64,000 nucleotides of DNA from Sorangium cellulosum So0157-2 (GCF_000418325.1 NC_021658.1:2666001-2730000), one strand, 5' to 3'. Shown: positions 1 through 8,962, numbered from the stretch's first letter. Numbers and translations: made by a program. The notes: generated by a model not told the origin, from the letters alone.

Positions 1-44
1 GGCGGCCGGCGCTCGACAGCGCGGCGGCCGGCGCTCGCCCAGCC

Positions 45-1478
45 GTGTTCCGTCATGGCGAGAGGCAGCCCGGCAGAGTAGGATGCGGCGCCTTGCAATC
101 GGTCATTCCTGCTCCGTCTCTTCCTCGCCCCCGCCTGCTCGAGATCACCTGGCCCATCTTCAGCGAGCACCTCTTGCACATGCTCGTCGGGGTGTTCGGC
201 GTGTGGCTGGTCAGCCGCCTGTCCGACGAGGCCGCCGCGGCGTACGGGCTCTCCAACCAGATCATGTTGACCTTCATGATCACCTTTCGCTTCGTCAGCG
301 TCGGCGCGAGCGTGGTGGTCACTCAGTGCCTCGGCGCGCGCGACCGCGCCGCCGCGGAGCGGGTCGCGCGGGCGTCGCTCGCCGCCAGCATGTGGCTCGG
401 GCTCGCCAGCTGCGCGGTCATCGCGGTCGGCGCGCGGCCCCTGCTCGAGCTGATGCGCCTGCCGCCGTCCCTGTTCCCGATCGCGCAGCCTTACCTGGTG
501 GCGGTCGGCGTGATGCTGGCCTTCGACGCGATGAATTTCTCGATGGGCTCGGTGCTGCGCGCCCACACGTACGGCCGCGACACGCTGCGCCTCATCATCG
601 TCATGTACGTCGTGCAGCTCTCGCTCAGCCTGCCGCTCATGTTCGGTGTCGGCGCGTGGCCGGGGCTCGGCATGAACGGGCTCGCGATCGCCGCGGTGAT
701 CGCGCGCGCGTGCTCCTTCTGGATGCACCGGCAGCTGTGGATCGCGCGCCTCGGCATCCGCCCGACCTTCGAGGACTTCTGGCGCATTCGCCGCGAGCAG
801 CTCCGCGAGGTGCTGCACATCGGCCTGCCGGGGGCGGGCGAGAACGTGGTCTATCGCATCAGCTTCATGATGATCCTCGCCATGGTCGCCGACATGGGGC
901 AGACGGCGCTCACCACGCATACGTACACGATGCAGATCGTGCACTTCCTGCTCCTGTTCGGCATGGCGATCGGCTTCGGGACCGAGATCGTGGTCGGGCA
1001 CCACATCGGCGCGGGCGAGCTGCACGGCGCCGATCGCCAGGTGCGCGGCGGCCTGGCGGTCGGGTTCGGCGTGTGCGTCACCCTGGTGCTCGCCACCGCG
1101 CTGCTCGGCCCCCGCCTGCTCGGCCTGTTCACGAGCGATCCGGAGGTGATCGCCACCGGCTCCAAGCTGCTCTGGCTCACCCTCCTCGTCGAGCCGGGCC
1201 GCACGCTCAACCTTGTCGTGATCAACGGCCTTCGCGCCGCCGGCGACGCCCGCTTTCCCGTCGGGTTCGGCGTCTTCTCGATGTTCGCCGTGGCCGTCGG
1301 CCTGTCGTGGCTGCTCGGCGTCCGCCTCGGCTGGGGGCTCGCCGGCGTCTGGGTGGCCTACGCCGCCGACGAGTGGGTCCGCGGGCTCGCCATGTCCGCG
1401 CGCTGGCACTTCCGTGGCTGGGTGCCCCACGCGCGGCGCACCCTCCGCCGCATGCGGCTCAACAGCCGCCCGGCGTGA
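45..1478 (+). CDS. MATE family efflux transporter
   Basis: The 477-residue product is hydrophobic almost throughout, with about twelve membrane segments in two similar halves, the usual size and layout of multidrug and toxin extrusion (MATE) antiporters. The N-terminal part (EITWPIFSEHLLHMLVGVF, then a segment ending VTQCLGARDR) matches the start of the MatE fold, and the second half repeats the pattern around residue 270 (GLPGAGENVVYRISF). Members export cationic drugs or metabolites across the inner membrane using a Na+ or H+ gradient; the substrate here cannot be read. The first ATG at 45 gives an unusually polar leader of about 30 residues, so the true start may be internal. The 44 bases upstream hold two copies of GCGGCCGGCGCTCG and no clear ribosome site. 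It has no operon partner. Confidence 0.85.
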   Translation: MFRHGERQPGRVGCGALQSVIPAPSLPRPRLLEITWPIFSEHLLHMLVGVFGVWLVSRLSDEAAAAYGLSNQIMLTFMITFRFVSVGASVVVTQCLGARDRAAAERVARASLAASMWLGLASCAVIAVGARPLLELMRLPPSLFPIAQPYLVAVGVMLAFDAMNFSMGSVLRAHTYGRDTLRLIIVMYVVQLSLSLPLMFGVGAWPGLGMNGLAIAAVIARACSFWMHRQLWIARLGIRPTFEDFWRIRREQLREVLHIGLPGAGENVVYRISFMMILAMVADMGQTALTTHTYTMQIVHFLLLFGMAIGFGTEIVVGHHIGAGELHGADRQVRGGLAVGFGVCVTLVLATALLGPRLLGLFTSDPEVIATGSKLLWLTLLVEPGRTLNLVVINGLRAAGDARFPVGFGVFSMFAVAVGLSWLLGVRLGWGLAGVWVAYAADEWVRGLAMSARWHFRGWVPHARRTLRRMRLNSRPA

Positions 1479-1588
1479 GCCCCGGTCGATCCACGCCGCG
1501 CCACCTCTCCGCTCCGCCCGCGCCGCGCCCGTCTCCGCGCCGAAGGTGGCATGTCCATTGCTGCACCTCGTCGCAAAGGAGACACGCC

Positions 1589-1960
1589 ATGGCTCAAGAC
1601 GAGCGCACGATGAACGGACGAGCGTCCCAGAGCCCCGCTGCGAGCCCGCCCGGCTACGGCGGCCTCTCGGAGGGGACCGTGGGCGACCCGAGCGCAGCGG
1701 GGCAGAAGGGGGCGCCGGCGAAGCCCGCGGCGGCGCCCGAGGGCGCCCCGGACGCGCGGGAGCAGGCGGCCCGCGACCAGGACGTCGAGGAGGGCGACGC
1801 GTCGGCGGGGCCCGTGGACACGCCGCGCGGGGGCGGGTCGAGCAACGAGGCGATCCCCGGCGTGTTCGACGGGAGCAAGCCGCTGAACCCGGAGTCGAGC
1901 GCCGAGCACAAGAGCAGCTGGCCCGACGAGGGCGCGACCGGCGAAGCAGGCGCGGGATAG
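1589..1960 (+). CDS. Small hydrophilic disordered protein, unknown function
   Basis: The ORF encodes 123 residues starting MAQDERTMNGRASQSP. It is preceded by AAGGAG seven bases before the ATG, one of the best ribosome sites in the first 10 kb and the reason for choosing this start inside a much longer open frame. The product is rich in Ala, Gly, Pro, Glu and Asp, has no cysteine, no signal peptide and no hydrophobic core, and looks intrinsically disordered throughout. I recognise no family. A stress-related or linker-like role is possible, but nothing in the sequence shows it. It stands alone between the MATE gene and a convergent gene. Confidence 0.6.
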   Translation: MAQDERTMNGRASQSPAASPPGYGGLSEGTVGDPSAAGQKGAPAKPAAAPEGAPDAREQAARDQDVEEGDASAGPVDTPRGGGSSNEAIPGVFDGSKPLNPESSAEHKSSWPDEGATGEAGAG

Positions 1961-1991
1961 CAGGCGCCGGCGGGAAGGTGGGAAAAGCCGA

Positions 1992-2648
1992 CTACCATGT
2001 TGTCAAGCCCACCTTCTCGATCACCGCCATGCAGAGCGCGGCCACGCCGCGCCTCGGCACGGTGACGAGCTTGCCGCCAAACGCGTCTCGCCGATCGGTG
2101 TAGAGCTTCGAGACCTTGTGCGAGAGGATGGTCGAGCTCCAGACCGCGACGACGTCGGCCCAGCGGAGATCGGCGTCGGCCTTCGCCGCGTTGCGGTGGC
2201 CTTCGCCGTCCACGATGCGGATGTCGACCTCGCCCGCGAGCAACCGGCGCAGGTCCTCGGCCGTGCCAGGCCCCCCGCCGACCACGAGCAGCCGCCGGAG
2301 CCCCCGCGTGCGGAACGCCTCGATCATCGCGAGCGCCGCCCGCTTGTTCGCAGAGCTGCCGCACATGTCGCAAACTGCGTCGGTCCCGATCTCCACCGCG
2401 CGGATCCCCGGCTTCGCGGGGAGCTTCATGCAGTCGGCGCAGCGGCGCTCGACCGGCTCCTGCGCCGGGGGGGGCTCCGGCGACCGGGCGAGCGCCTCCT
2501 GCGCGCGCTCCGCGATCTCCGCGGGGAGGAAGTCCGCCGGGTGACGGACTTCCGCCGTGGGCGCATTCTCCGCGAGCCAGACGAGCATCTCTGTTTCAGA
2601 AATATTTAGGGATTTTGCGAGGTTGCGCACACGGACGGGTCGCGCCAT
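1992..2648 (-). CDS. IF2_N-like / zinc-ribbon / DUF2325-like protein
   Basis: The 218-residue protein appears to have three parts. Residues 1-50 (VRVRNLAKSLNISETEML) resemble the small helical N-terminal domain of initiation factor IF-2. Residues 68-96 hold two CxxC pairs (CADC and CDMC) that could bind zinc. Residues 115-215 begin LLVVGGGPGTAEDLRRLL and end KLVTVPRRGVAALCMAVIE, a Rossmann-like alternation resembling DUF2325 proteins. The function is unknown; nucleic-acid binding is an inference from the first two parts. The start at 2648 lacks a clear Shine-Dalgarno. The gene lies 90 bases downstream of the sigma54 activator on the same strand and could be cotranscribed with it. Confidence 0.6.
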   Translation of the reverse strand: MARPVRVRNLAKSLNISETEMLVWLAENAPTAEVRHPADFLPAEIAERAQEALARSPEPPPAQEPVERRCADCMKLPAKPGIRAVEIGTDAVCDMCGSSANKRAALAMIEAFRTRGLRRLLVVGGGPGTAEDLRRLLAGEVDIRIVDGEGHRNAAKADADLRWADVVAVWSSTILSHKVSKLYTDRRDAFGGKLVTVPRRGVAALCMAVIEKVGLTTW

Positions 2649-2738
2649 TGCGCCGCGACTGTGACATGGGCGAGGCGGCGGCGCCCTCTCCTATCGCAAG
2701 GGTGGGCGCAAGATCGCGCGCGGCCCCGGGCGCGCCGC

Positions 2739-4193
2739 TCAGTCGAGGGCGGCGGCGCGGCGCAGCCCGTGGCGCTGGAGGAGGCGGTGGAGGTACATCC
2801 GGTCGAGCCCCGCCTTGCGCGCGGCGCGGCTCACGTTGCCGTTCGACCACTCGAGCAGGGCGGCGAGGTAGTCCCGCTCGAACCTGTCGATGATGGCCTC
2901 CTTCGCCTCCTTGAAGGGCATCTCGATGTTCGCGGCGGGCAGGTCGTGCGCGCCGCCCGGAGGCGCGGCGCCCTGCGACCCGGAGCCCGGCGGCCCGGAG
3001 CCCGGGGGCGCGGAGCTCTGCTCGGACGGCGCCGCCGCCCCCATGGCGGCGCCCTCGCCGAGCACCACGCGGCGCTCGACGTAGTTCCTCAGCTCTCGCA
3101 CGTTGCCGGGCCAGTCGTAGCGCTTCATGTCCTCGATGACGTCGGGCGGGAAGAGGTGCACCTTGTCGACGGCGCCGAGCTCGTTCAGAAAGCAGTGGAC
3201 GAGGAGGCCGATGTCCTCCTTGCGCTCCCGGAGCGGCGGGACGCGCACGGTGAGCACCGAGAGGCGGTAATAGAGGTCCTCGCGGAATCGGCCGCTGTTC
3301 ACCTCGCGCTCGAGGCGCCGGTTCGTGGCGGCGATCACCCGGATATCCACCTTGCGCACCCGGCTCTCGCCGAGCCTGCGCACCTCGCGCGAGGCGAGGG
3401 CGCGGAGCAGCTTGGGCTGCATCTCCAGCGGCAGCTCGCCGATCTCGTCGAGGAAGACGGTGCCGCCGTCGGCCTCCTCGAAGGCGCCGGCGCGGTCGCG
3501 CGAGGCGCCCGTGAAGGAGCCGCGCACGTGGCCGAACAGCTCGCTCTCGATGAGGCTCGGCGAGATGGCGCCGCAGTCGACGATGACGAGCGGCTTGTGG
3601 GCGCGGGCGCCGCGCTGGACGAGCTCGGTGGCGATGACCTCCTTGCCCGTGCCGTTCTCGCCCTCGATGAGCACGTCGGGCGCGCTCTTCGCCACGCGAT
3701 CGAGGACGGGGAAGAGGCGCCGCATCGGGACCGACACGCCCTGGAGCGCGCCGAAGCTGACGGCGCGCGCGAGCTCGGTCTCGGCGACGGCGGCGGCGTC
3801 GCGGATGCGCACGACCGACTCGCCGAGCTCGATGCGACACTCGGGCAGGAGGGCGTCGGCGTCCCGCACGCGGACGCCCCCGAGGTAGGTCCCGTTGAGC
3901 GAGCCGACGTCCGTCAGCCGGAACGTCGTCTTCACGCGCTCGAGGATGCAGTGGAAGCGCGAGACGGCGCGGTCGGCGAGGACGAGATCGTTGCTCTGGT
4001 GGGAGCCGATGCGGATGAAGTCGCCGTCGAGCACCATCGTCCGGCTCGCGGGCTTGCCTGCCTCGCGCTCGACGCAGAGCTCGAGGCGGGGCACCGCGAG
4101 CACCTCGGCCTTCATCCGGGGCTCGGTGGCGGCCGCGATGCTGGTCGGGCTCGGGTCGTCGGGCGTGGCGGGGGGACGCGACATGCGCGCCAT
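2739..4193 (-). CDS. FHA-domain sigma54-dependent transcriptional activator
   Basis: The product is 484 residues. An FHA domain (about 35-131; IRIGSHQSNDLVLADRAVSR and GSLNGTYLGGVRV) reads phosphothreonine. A sigma54 AAA+ domain follows (about 143-370) with Walker A GENGTGKE, the sigma54-contact loop as GSFTGA instead of the usual GAFTGA, Walker B GGTVFLDEIGE and the DWPGNVREL motif. A Fis-type helix-turn-helix closes the protein (about 435-484). Such proteins switch on RpoN promoters and in myxobacteria are usually controlled by Ser/Thr kinases through the FHA domain. No response-regulator receiver is present. ATG codons at 4193 and 4184 are both possible starts. The Smr gene ends 46 bases upstream on the same strand. 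A Gly/Pro-rich linker (about 385-415) precedes the HTH. Confidence 0.92.
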   Translation of the reverse strand: MARMSRPPATPDDPSPTSIAAATEPRMKAEVLAVPRLELCVEREAGKPASRTMVLDGDFIRIGSHQSNDLVLADRAVSRFHCILERVKTTFRLTDVGSLNGTYLGGVRVRDADALLPECRIELGESVVRIRDAAAVAETELARAVSFGALQGVSVPMRRLFPVLDRVAKSAPDVLIEGENGTGKEVIATELVQRGARAHKPLVIVDCGAISPSLIESELFGHVRGSFTGASRDRAGAFEEADGGTVFLDEIGELPLEMQPKLLRALASREVRRLGESRVRKVDIRVIAATNRRLEREVNSGRFREDLYYRLSVLTVRVPPLRERKEDIGLLVHCFLNELGAVDKVHLFPPDVIEDMKRYDWPGNVRELRNYVERRVVLGEGAAMGAAAPSEQSSAPPGSGPPGSGSQGAAPPGGAHDLPAANIEMPFKEAKEAIIDRFERDYLAALLEWSNGNVSRAARKAGLDRMYLHRLLQRHGLRRAAALD

Positions 4194-4239
4194 CTTACGC
4201 GGGAGCCTCTGGCCGTTCCAGGTGGGCCTTGCTGACGGC

Positions 4240-4725
4240 TCACGGCGCGGCGTCGCTGCCCGCGGGCTTGAGCCACACGACCGTCGCGCCCCACCCGCCG
4301 CGCGAGGCCGGCGCGTCGCGGAAGCCCTCGACCGCGGGGTGGCGCGCGAGGACGCCCCGCACGACGCGGCGCTGCACGCCCTTGCCGCGGCCGTGGATGA
4401 CCCGCACCTCGCGGAAGCCGCGCCGCTGCGCCTCGTGGAGGTACTCCTCGACGACCGAGGCGACGTCGCGCGGGGCGAACGTGTGCAGGTCGATCGCGTC
4501 CTCGATCGGCATGACCACGACATCGTCGGGGCCGGGCGGCTCGGGCTCGGGCGGGCCGGCGATGCCGTCGAGGTCGGGGGACGCGGGCGCCCGGGGCGCG
4601 GGCGCGCGACCGAGCCAGGCGAGGAGTCGGCGGAGCACCCGCGCGGTGTAGCCGAGCCCGCGGCGGCCGCCACCGGGCATCATGAAGGACATCGGGCTGC
4701 GCGCCGGGGCGAAGAGCGCCGCCAT
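4240..4725 (-). CDS. Smr domain protein (MutS2-type nuclease domain)
   Basis: The 161-residue protein carries a C-terminal Smr domain: IDLHTF (the DLHG-like motif) near residue 80 and HGRGKGVQRRVVRGVLA (the HGKG motif) near residue 110, the pair that defines small MutS-related endonuclease domains. The N-terminal 65 residues are Arg/Pro/Ala-rich and probably flexible. Stand-alone Smr proteins nick or bind branched nucleic acids, and some act on stalled-ribosome mRNA; which applies here is not visible. It is directly upstream of the FHA-sigma54 activator. Starts further in, at MSFMMPGGG, are possible. Confidence 0.85.
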   Translation of the reverse strand: MAALFAPARSPMSFMMPGGGRRGLGYTARVLRRLLAWLGRAPAPRAPASPDLDGIAGPPEPEPPGPDDVVVMPIEDAIDLHTFAPRDVASVVEEYLHEAQRRGFREVRVIHGRGKGVQRRVVRGVLARHPAVEGFRDAPASRGGWGATVVWLKPAGSDAAP

Positions 4726-4790
4726 GCGCCGCGCAGCCGCCTAGTTCCGCCCGCCAGAAGTCCGGCCAGGGATCCGGAGCGAGAGTTCAA

Positions 4791-5111
4791 CGCAAAGGCG
4801 CAAAGGCGCAAAGGCGCAAAGACGCAAAAAAGATTTGTAGTTTTGCGCCTTTGCGCCTTTGCGCCTTTGCGCCTTTGCGCCTTTGCGCCTTTGCGCCTTT
4901 GCGCCTTTGCGCCTTTGCGCCTTTGCGCCTTTGCGCCTTTGCGCCTTTGCGCCTTTGCGCCTTTGCGCCTTTGCGCCTTTGCGCCTTTGCGCCTTTGCGC
5001 CTTTGCGCCTTTGCGCCTTTGCGCCTTTGCGCCTTTGCGCCTTTGCGCCTTTGCGCCTTTGCGCCTTTGCGCCTTTGCGCCTTTGCGCCTTTGCGCCTTT
5101 GCGCCTTTGCG
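4791..5111. repeat. 33-copy TTTGCGCC octanucleotide tract with inverted copies
   Basis: Bases 4842-5105 are 33 perfect tandem copies of TTTGCGCC, followed by a partial TTTGCG. To the left, 4791-4822 holds four copies of the reverse complement (CGCAAAGG, the last ending in A), separated by a short AT-rich spacer (AAAAAAGATTTGTAGTTTT). The two arms can pair into a hairpin. The tract is open in several frames, but the product would be a monotonous octapeptide (RLCAFAPL), so it is not treated as coding. It fills most of the 505-base gap between the Smr gene and the histidine kinase gene, whose coding sequences point away from and into it respectively. Perfect identity of all copies suggests recent expansion by slippage. 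Confidence 0.97.
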
Positions 5112-5230
5112 TTTATTTCTCTTCGCTCGCGAGGCAGATCCCTGGCGGAGTTCTGCCCCGCGGTACTAGGCCAGCGCAGGGCGCCGTCGGGCGAGGCGGC
5201 CGCGGCGCGCGTGCGGCCTCTCCCTCCCGG

Positions 5231-6445
5231 TCACGCGTCTCTCGCGTAATCCGGCGGTCCGCTCACGGGCAAGCTCAGCCGGAACGTCGCGCCTTCGCCT
5301 GGGGGAGAGTTCACGGTCAACGTGGCCCCGTGGGCGGCGGCGATCCGGCTGACCAGGTAGAGCCCGAGGCCGATCCCCGGCGTCTTCCCGCCGGTGACGA
5401 AGCGGTCGAAGATCCTCGGGAGGAGCTCCGGCGGCACGCCGGAGCCGTGGTCGACCACATCGATGTGGGCGCGCTCCTTTCCCTCGCGCAGATCGCTGCT
5501 GAGCTTGATGAGGACCCACTTCCCCCGGGGCGAGTGCTTGATCGCGTTGCTGACGAGGTTGTCCAGCGCCTGACGGATGCGCGCCTTGTCCGCCACGACG
5601 GCGAGCTCCGGCGGGCCCTCGACGCGGACCTCGACGCTGGGGGAGCCGAGCGCCCTCCCGGTGTCCTGCGCCAGCGCCACGAGATCCACGGGCGCCGGCG
5701 CGATCTCGAACAGCCCCTGCTCGAGGCGCCCGACGTCCAGCAGGTCCGAGACGAGCTGGCCGAGCCGATCGACCGCGTCGCTCGCCCGGTCGAGGTCGCG
5801 CAGGTCGTCTTCCCGGCCGGCGATCTCCGCGCGCCGGTGGAGCAGATCGATGCGGTTCATGAGCGGGCCGAGGTAATTCCGCAGATCGTGCGCCAGGACC
5901 GTGATCAGCTCCTCGGCGGCCTGGCGCCGGCCCTGCGCGACGGCGGTCGTGGTGACCTGCTCGACCAGCTCCGCCCGGTGCGTCAGGGCGCCGATCCAGT
6001 GCGACACCGCGCTCAGGAAGCGGAGATCTTCCTCGGTGAAGAACTCCGGCCGGGCGGACTGCGCGGAGACGACCCCTCGCCGCTCGCTTTCAATGACGAG
6101 CGGGACCGCGATGTGCGACCGGACCCCGAGATCGTGGACCACGCCCGGGAGCTCGCCGGGCGTCTGGTCCGCGTGCCTGGTGATGTAGGGATCGCCGGTC
6201 GTGAAGACCTGGACGATCGAGCCGCCGTTGGCCACCGCCTGGACATCGAGGCCGAGCGACTGCTGGAGCCGGCCCATCGGCGTGTTGCTCGTCCCGGCGG
6301 CGCACAGCGTCTTCCTGCTGGGATCGAAGAGGAAGATGTCGATCTTCTCGGCGTCGAGCGCGCTCCCGAGGAGCTCGCTCGCCTGGTTCAGCGATTGCCG
6401 GAGGTCGGCCGCGGGGAGCTCGAGCAAACGCCCGAGGGTCGCCAT
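5231..6445 (-). CDS. GAF-domain sensor histidine kinase
   Basis: The product is 404 residues with no membrane segment or signal peptide, so it is a cytosolic kinase. A GAF-like domain spans about 1-165 (DIFLFDPSRKTLCAAGTSN, SHIAVPLVIESERRGVVSAQ). A HisKA segment follows with phospho-acceptor His186 in LAHDLRNYLGPLMNR. The HATPase_c domain has N box NLVSNAIKHSP, G1 DHGSGVPP and G2 GIGLGLYLV. It should autophosphorylate in response to a small ligand or redox signal sensed by GAF and pass phosphate to a response regulator not present nearby. The ATG at 6445 is chosen because AAGGAGGG lies seven bases upstream. It is divergent from the LigD-like gene, sharing a 156-base gap. Confidence 0.9.
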   Translation of the reverse strand: MATLGRLLELPAADLRQSLNQASELLGSALDAEKIDIFLFDPSRKTLCAAGTSNTPMGRLQQSLGLDVQAVANGGSIVQVFTTGDPYITRHADQTPGELPGVVHDLGVRSHIAVPLVIESERRGVVSAQSARPEFFTEEDLRFLSAVSHWIGALTHRAELVEQVTTTAVAQGRRQAAEELITVLAHDLRNYLGPLMNRIDLLHRRAEIAGREDDLRDLDRASDAVDRLGQLVSDLLDVGRLEQGLFEIAPAPVDLVALAQDTGRALGSPSVEVRVEGPPELAVVADKARIRQALDNLVSNAIKHSPRGKWVLIKLSSDLREGKERAHIDVVDHGSGVPPELLPRIFDRFVTGGKTPGIGLGLYLVSRIAAAHGATLTVNSPPGEGATFRLSLPVSGPPDYARDA

Positions 6446-6601
6446 CAACCTACCCTCCTTCGAGGGGGGTTCCATTCCGGACATGCTCCTTGTTTTCTCC
6501 GTCAACCGCTCGAATGCGTGTCCCGAGGTGTGGCCGGCGCCCGGCCCGGCGTCCTCAGCAGCTCGGCTGCAGCGGGTGCAGCCCTCTGCTAATCCTAGTC
6601 C

Positions 6602-8962
6602 ATGGGACTGCGCGAGTACTGGCGTAAACGCGACTTCTCCATCACACCCGAGCCGCGGGGACAAGAGGCCACCGCCGCGCCCGCCGAGGGCGAGGAGCGG
6701 GCCTTCCTCATCCAGAAGCACGCCGCCTCGCACCTGCATTACGATTTCCGCCTCGAGCTCGAGGGTGTCCTCAAGAGCTGGTCGGTGCCGAAGGGGCCGA
6801 GCCTCGACCCCGAGGTCAAGCGGCTCGCCATGCACACCGAGGATCACCCGCTCGAGTATGGCGACTTCGAGGGCATCATCCCGCGAGGGCAGTACGGGGG
6901 TGGGACAGTGCTCCTGTGGGACCGGGGCACGTGGGTGCCGCTCGAGAACCCGCACAAGGGATATCACGCCGGAAAGCTGAAGTTCCTCCTGCGGGGCGAG
7001 AAGCTCCGCGGCGGCTTCACCCTCGTGAAGACCCGCGGGCGGGACGACGACGAGGGGAGGAGCTGGCTGCTCATCAAGGAGAACGACGCGGAGGCGCGCG
7101 CCACGAAGGAGTACAGCGTCGTGGACGCCCGGCCCGAGAGCGTGGCGAGCGGGCGGCAGCTCGACGAGATCGCCGCCGCCAAGGACCGGGTGTGGCACTC
7201 GAACCGGGCCGAGAAGGAGAGCAAGAACGAGAAGGCGGCGGGCGGCGGGCGTGGGGCGCGGCGCGACGGCGGTTTCGCGCGCGTCGCGGGGCGGGTGGAG
7301 GGCGCGCGCGAGGCGGCGATGCCGCGGAAGGTGCGGCCGCAGCTGCCCGAGCGGCTCGCGGCGAGCAAGGCGAAGGGCAAGCCGAGGGGGGCGCCGGAGG
7401 GCGAGGGGTGGCTGCACGAGATCCAGGTCGACGGCCACCGGATCATGGCCTGGGTCGAGGACGGGCGCGTGCGGCTCGTGGACGAGAAGGGGAAAGAACA
7501 GGAGGGCCGTTTCGAGCACATCGCCGCGGCGATCGCGGGGCTCGGGCTGAAGAGCGCGCTGCTCGACGGCGAGGTGGCGGTGCTCCGGCGCGACGGCACC
7601 ACGGCCCCGCCGCCGTCCAGCGCGAAGGCCGCGCCCCGGGAGGGCGAGGTCGTCTACTTCGTCTTCGATCTCCTGTACCTGGAGGGCCACGATCTCATGG
7701 CGTCGCCCCTCGCGGCGCGGAAGCAGGCGCTGGAGCGGCTGCTCCGCGACGCGAGCAAGGGCGGGGGCGCCCTGCGCTACGGCGATCACGTCGAGGGGTC
7801 GTGGGAGGAGGTGGTCCAGAAGGGGTGCCAGCTGTCGCTGAAGGGGATCGTGTCCAAGCGGGTCGACGCGCCCTACGTGCCCGGCCGCGGTCCGGGCTGG
7901 GTCCGCGTGTCGTGCAGCAGCGCGCCGGTTGGGGAGAAGGGGAAGAGGAAGGCGGCGGCGCCCAAGGCGAGCGAGCGCGCGGCGCCCAAGGCGAGCGAGC
8001 GCGCGGCGCCCAGGAAGAGCGCCGGGGGGCGCTCGCGGCAGGCGCGCGACGCGGAGGAGGGCGACGGCGCCTCGGTCGCCGGGGTGCGCCTGTCGCACCC
8101 GGACCGGGTGCTGTACCCGTCGCAGGGGATCACGAAGCGCGAGCTCGCGCTTTACTACGAGTCGGTCGCCGGCTGGATGGTGCCGCAGGTGAAGGGCAGG
8201 CCGCTCACGCTGGTGCGCTGTCCGGAGGGCACGGAGAGCGAGTGCGTCTTCATGAAGCACGCGAAGGTGTGGGGGCCGTCCGCGCTCCGGCGCGTGACGA
8301 TCCAGGAGAAGACGAAGGCGGGCGAGTACCTCGTCGCGGACTCGGCCGAAGCGCTGGTGTCGCTCGCGCAGATGGGGATCCTGGAGATCCACACGTGGAA
8401 CTCGACGACATCGCGGCTGGAGAAGCCGGATCGGGTGGTGTTCGACCTCGACCCGGATCCCTCGGTGGCCTGGGAGCGCGTCATCGCGGCCGCGCTCCTG
8501 CTCAGGGAGCGCCTCGCCGAGCTCGGCCTCGAGAGCTTCGTGAAGACGACGGGCGGGAAGGGGTTCCACATCGTGGTGCCGCTCACGCCTTCGAGCGGGT
8601 GGGACGAGTGCCTCGCGTTCACGAAGGCGCTGGCGGGGGACATCGCGCGGCGCGATCCGAAGGGGTACACGATCGCGGTGTCGAAGGCGCAGCGGAAGGG
8701 GAAGATCTTCATCGACTACCTGCGCAACACGAGGGGCGCGACGTCGGTGGCCGCGTACTCGGCGCGCGCGCGGCCGGGGGCGCCGGTGTCGGCGCCGCTC
8801 TCCTGGGATGAGCTCGGCCCCGAGATGCGCTCGGACCGATTCACGCTCAGGAGCCTGCCCGAGCGCCTGGCGTCGTTGCGGGAGGACCCGTGGGCCGGCT
8901 ACGGGGAGGTCGGTCAGAAGATCACGGCCGCGATGCGGCGAGCGCTGCGGATGCCGGCGTAG
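6602..8962 (+). CDS. ligD: LigD-like NHEJ protein (PE - degenerate ligase - POL)
   Basis: The 786-residue protein has the LigD domains in the order phosphoesterase (about 35-165, HAASHLHYDFRLELEGVLK), ATP-dependent ligase (about 240-440) and primase-polymerase (about 490-780, with catalytic VVFDLDPDP and KTTGGKGFHIVVPL). The ligase part looks dead. Motif I reads EIQVDGHR, so the adenylate-accepting lysine of KxDG is Gln275. Motif IV reads KGIVSKR with Lys414 in place of Glu. Motif V reads WVRVSC, losing its lysine. The OB-fold expected after motif V is replaced by an Ala/Lys/Ser linker with a repeated PKASERAA. The polymerase and phosphoesterase parts look intact. LigD normally works with Ku at double-strand breaks; no ku gene is in the window. 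It is divergent from the kinase gene. Confidence 0.9.
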   Translation: MGLREYWRKRDFSITPEPRGQEATAAPAEGEERAFLIQKHAASHLHYDFRLELEGVLKSWSVPKGPSLDPEVKRLAMHTEDHPLEYGDFEGIIPRGQYGGGTVLLWDRGTWVPLENPHKGYHAGKLKFLLRGEKLRGGFTLVKTRGRDDDEGRSWLLIKENDAEARATKEYSVVDARPESVASGRQLDEIAAAKDRVWHSNRAEKESKNEKAAGGGRGARRDGGFARVAGRVEGAREAAMPRKVRPQLPERLAASKAKGKPRGAPEGEGWLHEIQVDGHRIMAWVEDGRVRLVDEKGKEQEGRFEHIAAAIAGLGLKSALLDGEVAVLRRDGTTAPPPSSAKAAPREGEVVYFVFDLLYLEGHDLMASPLAARKQALERLLRDASKGGGALRYGDHVEGSWEEVVQKGCQLSLKGIVSKRVDAPYVPGRGPGWVRVSCSSAPVGEKGKRKAAAPKASERAAPKASERAAPRKSAGGRSRQARDAEEGDGASVAGVRLSHPDRVLYPSQGITKRELALYYESVAGWMVPQVKGRPLTLVRCPEGTESECVFMKHAKVWGPSALRRVTIQEKTKAGEYLVADSAEALVSLAQMGILEIHTWNSTTSRLEKPDRVVFDLDPDPSVAWERVIAAALLLRERLAELGLESFVKTTGGKGFHIVVPLTPSSGWDECLAFTKALAGDIARRDPKGYTIAVSKAQRKGKIFIDYLRNTRGATSVAAYSARARPGAPVSAPLSWDELGPEMRSDRFTLRSLPERLASLREDPWAGYGEVGQKITAAMRRALRMPA

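Noticed and set aside
4835..5169. Long ORFs across the octanucleotide tract encoding repeated RLCAFAPL
   Set aside because: An 8-bp repeat without stops is open in several frames automatically; the product is pure repeat with no start signal.
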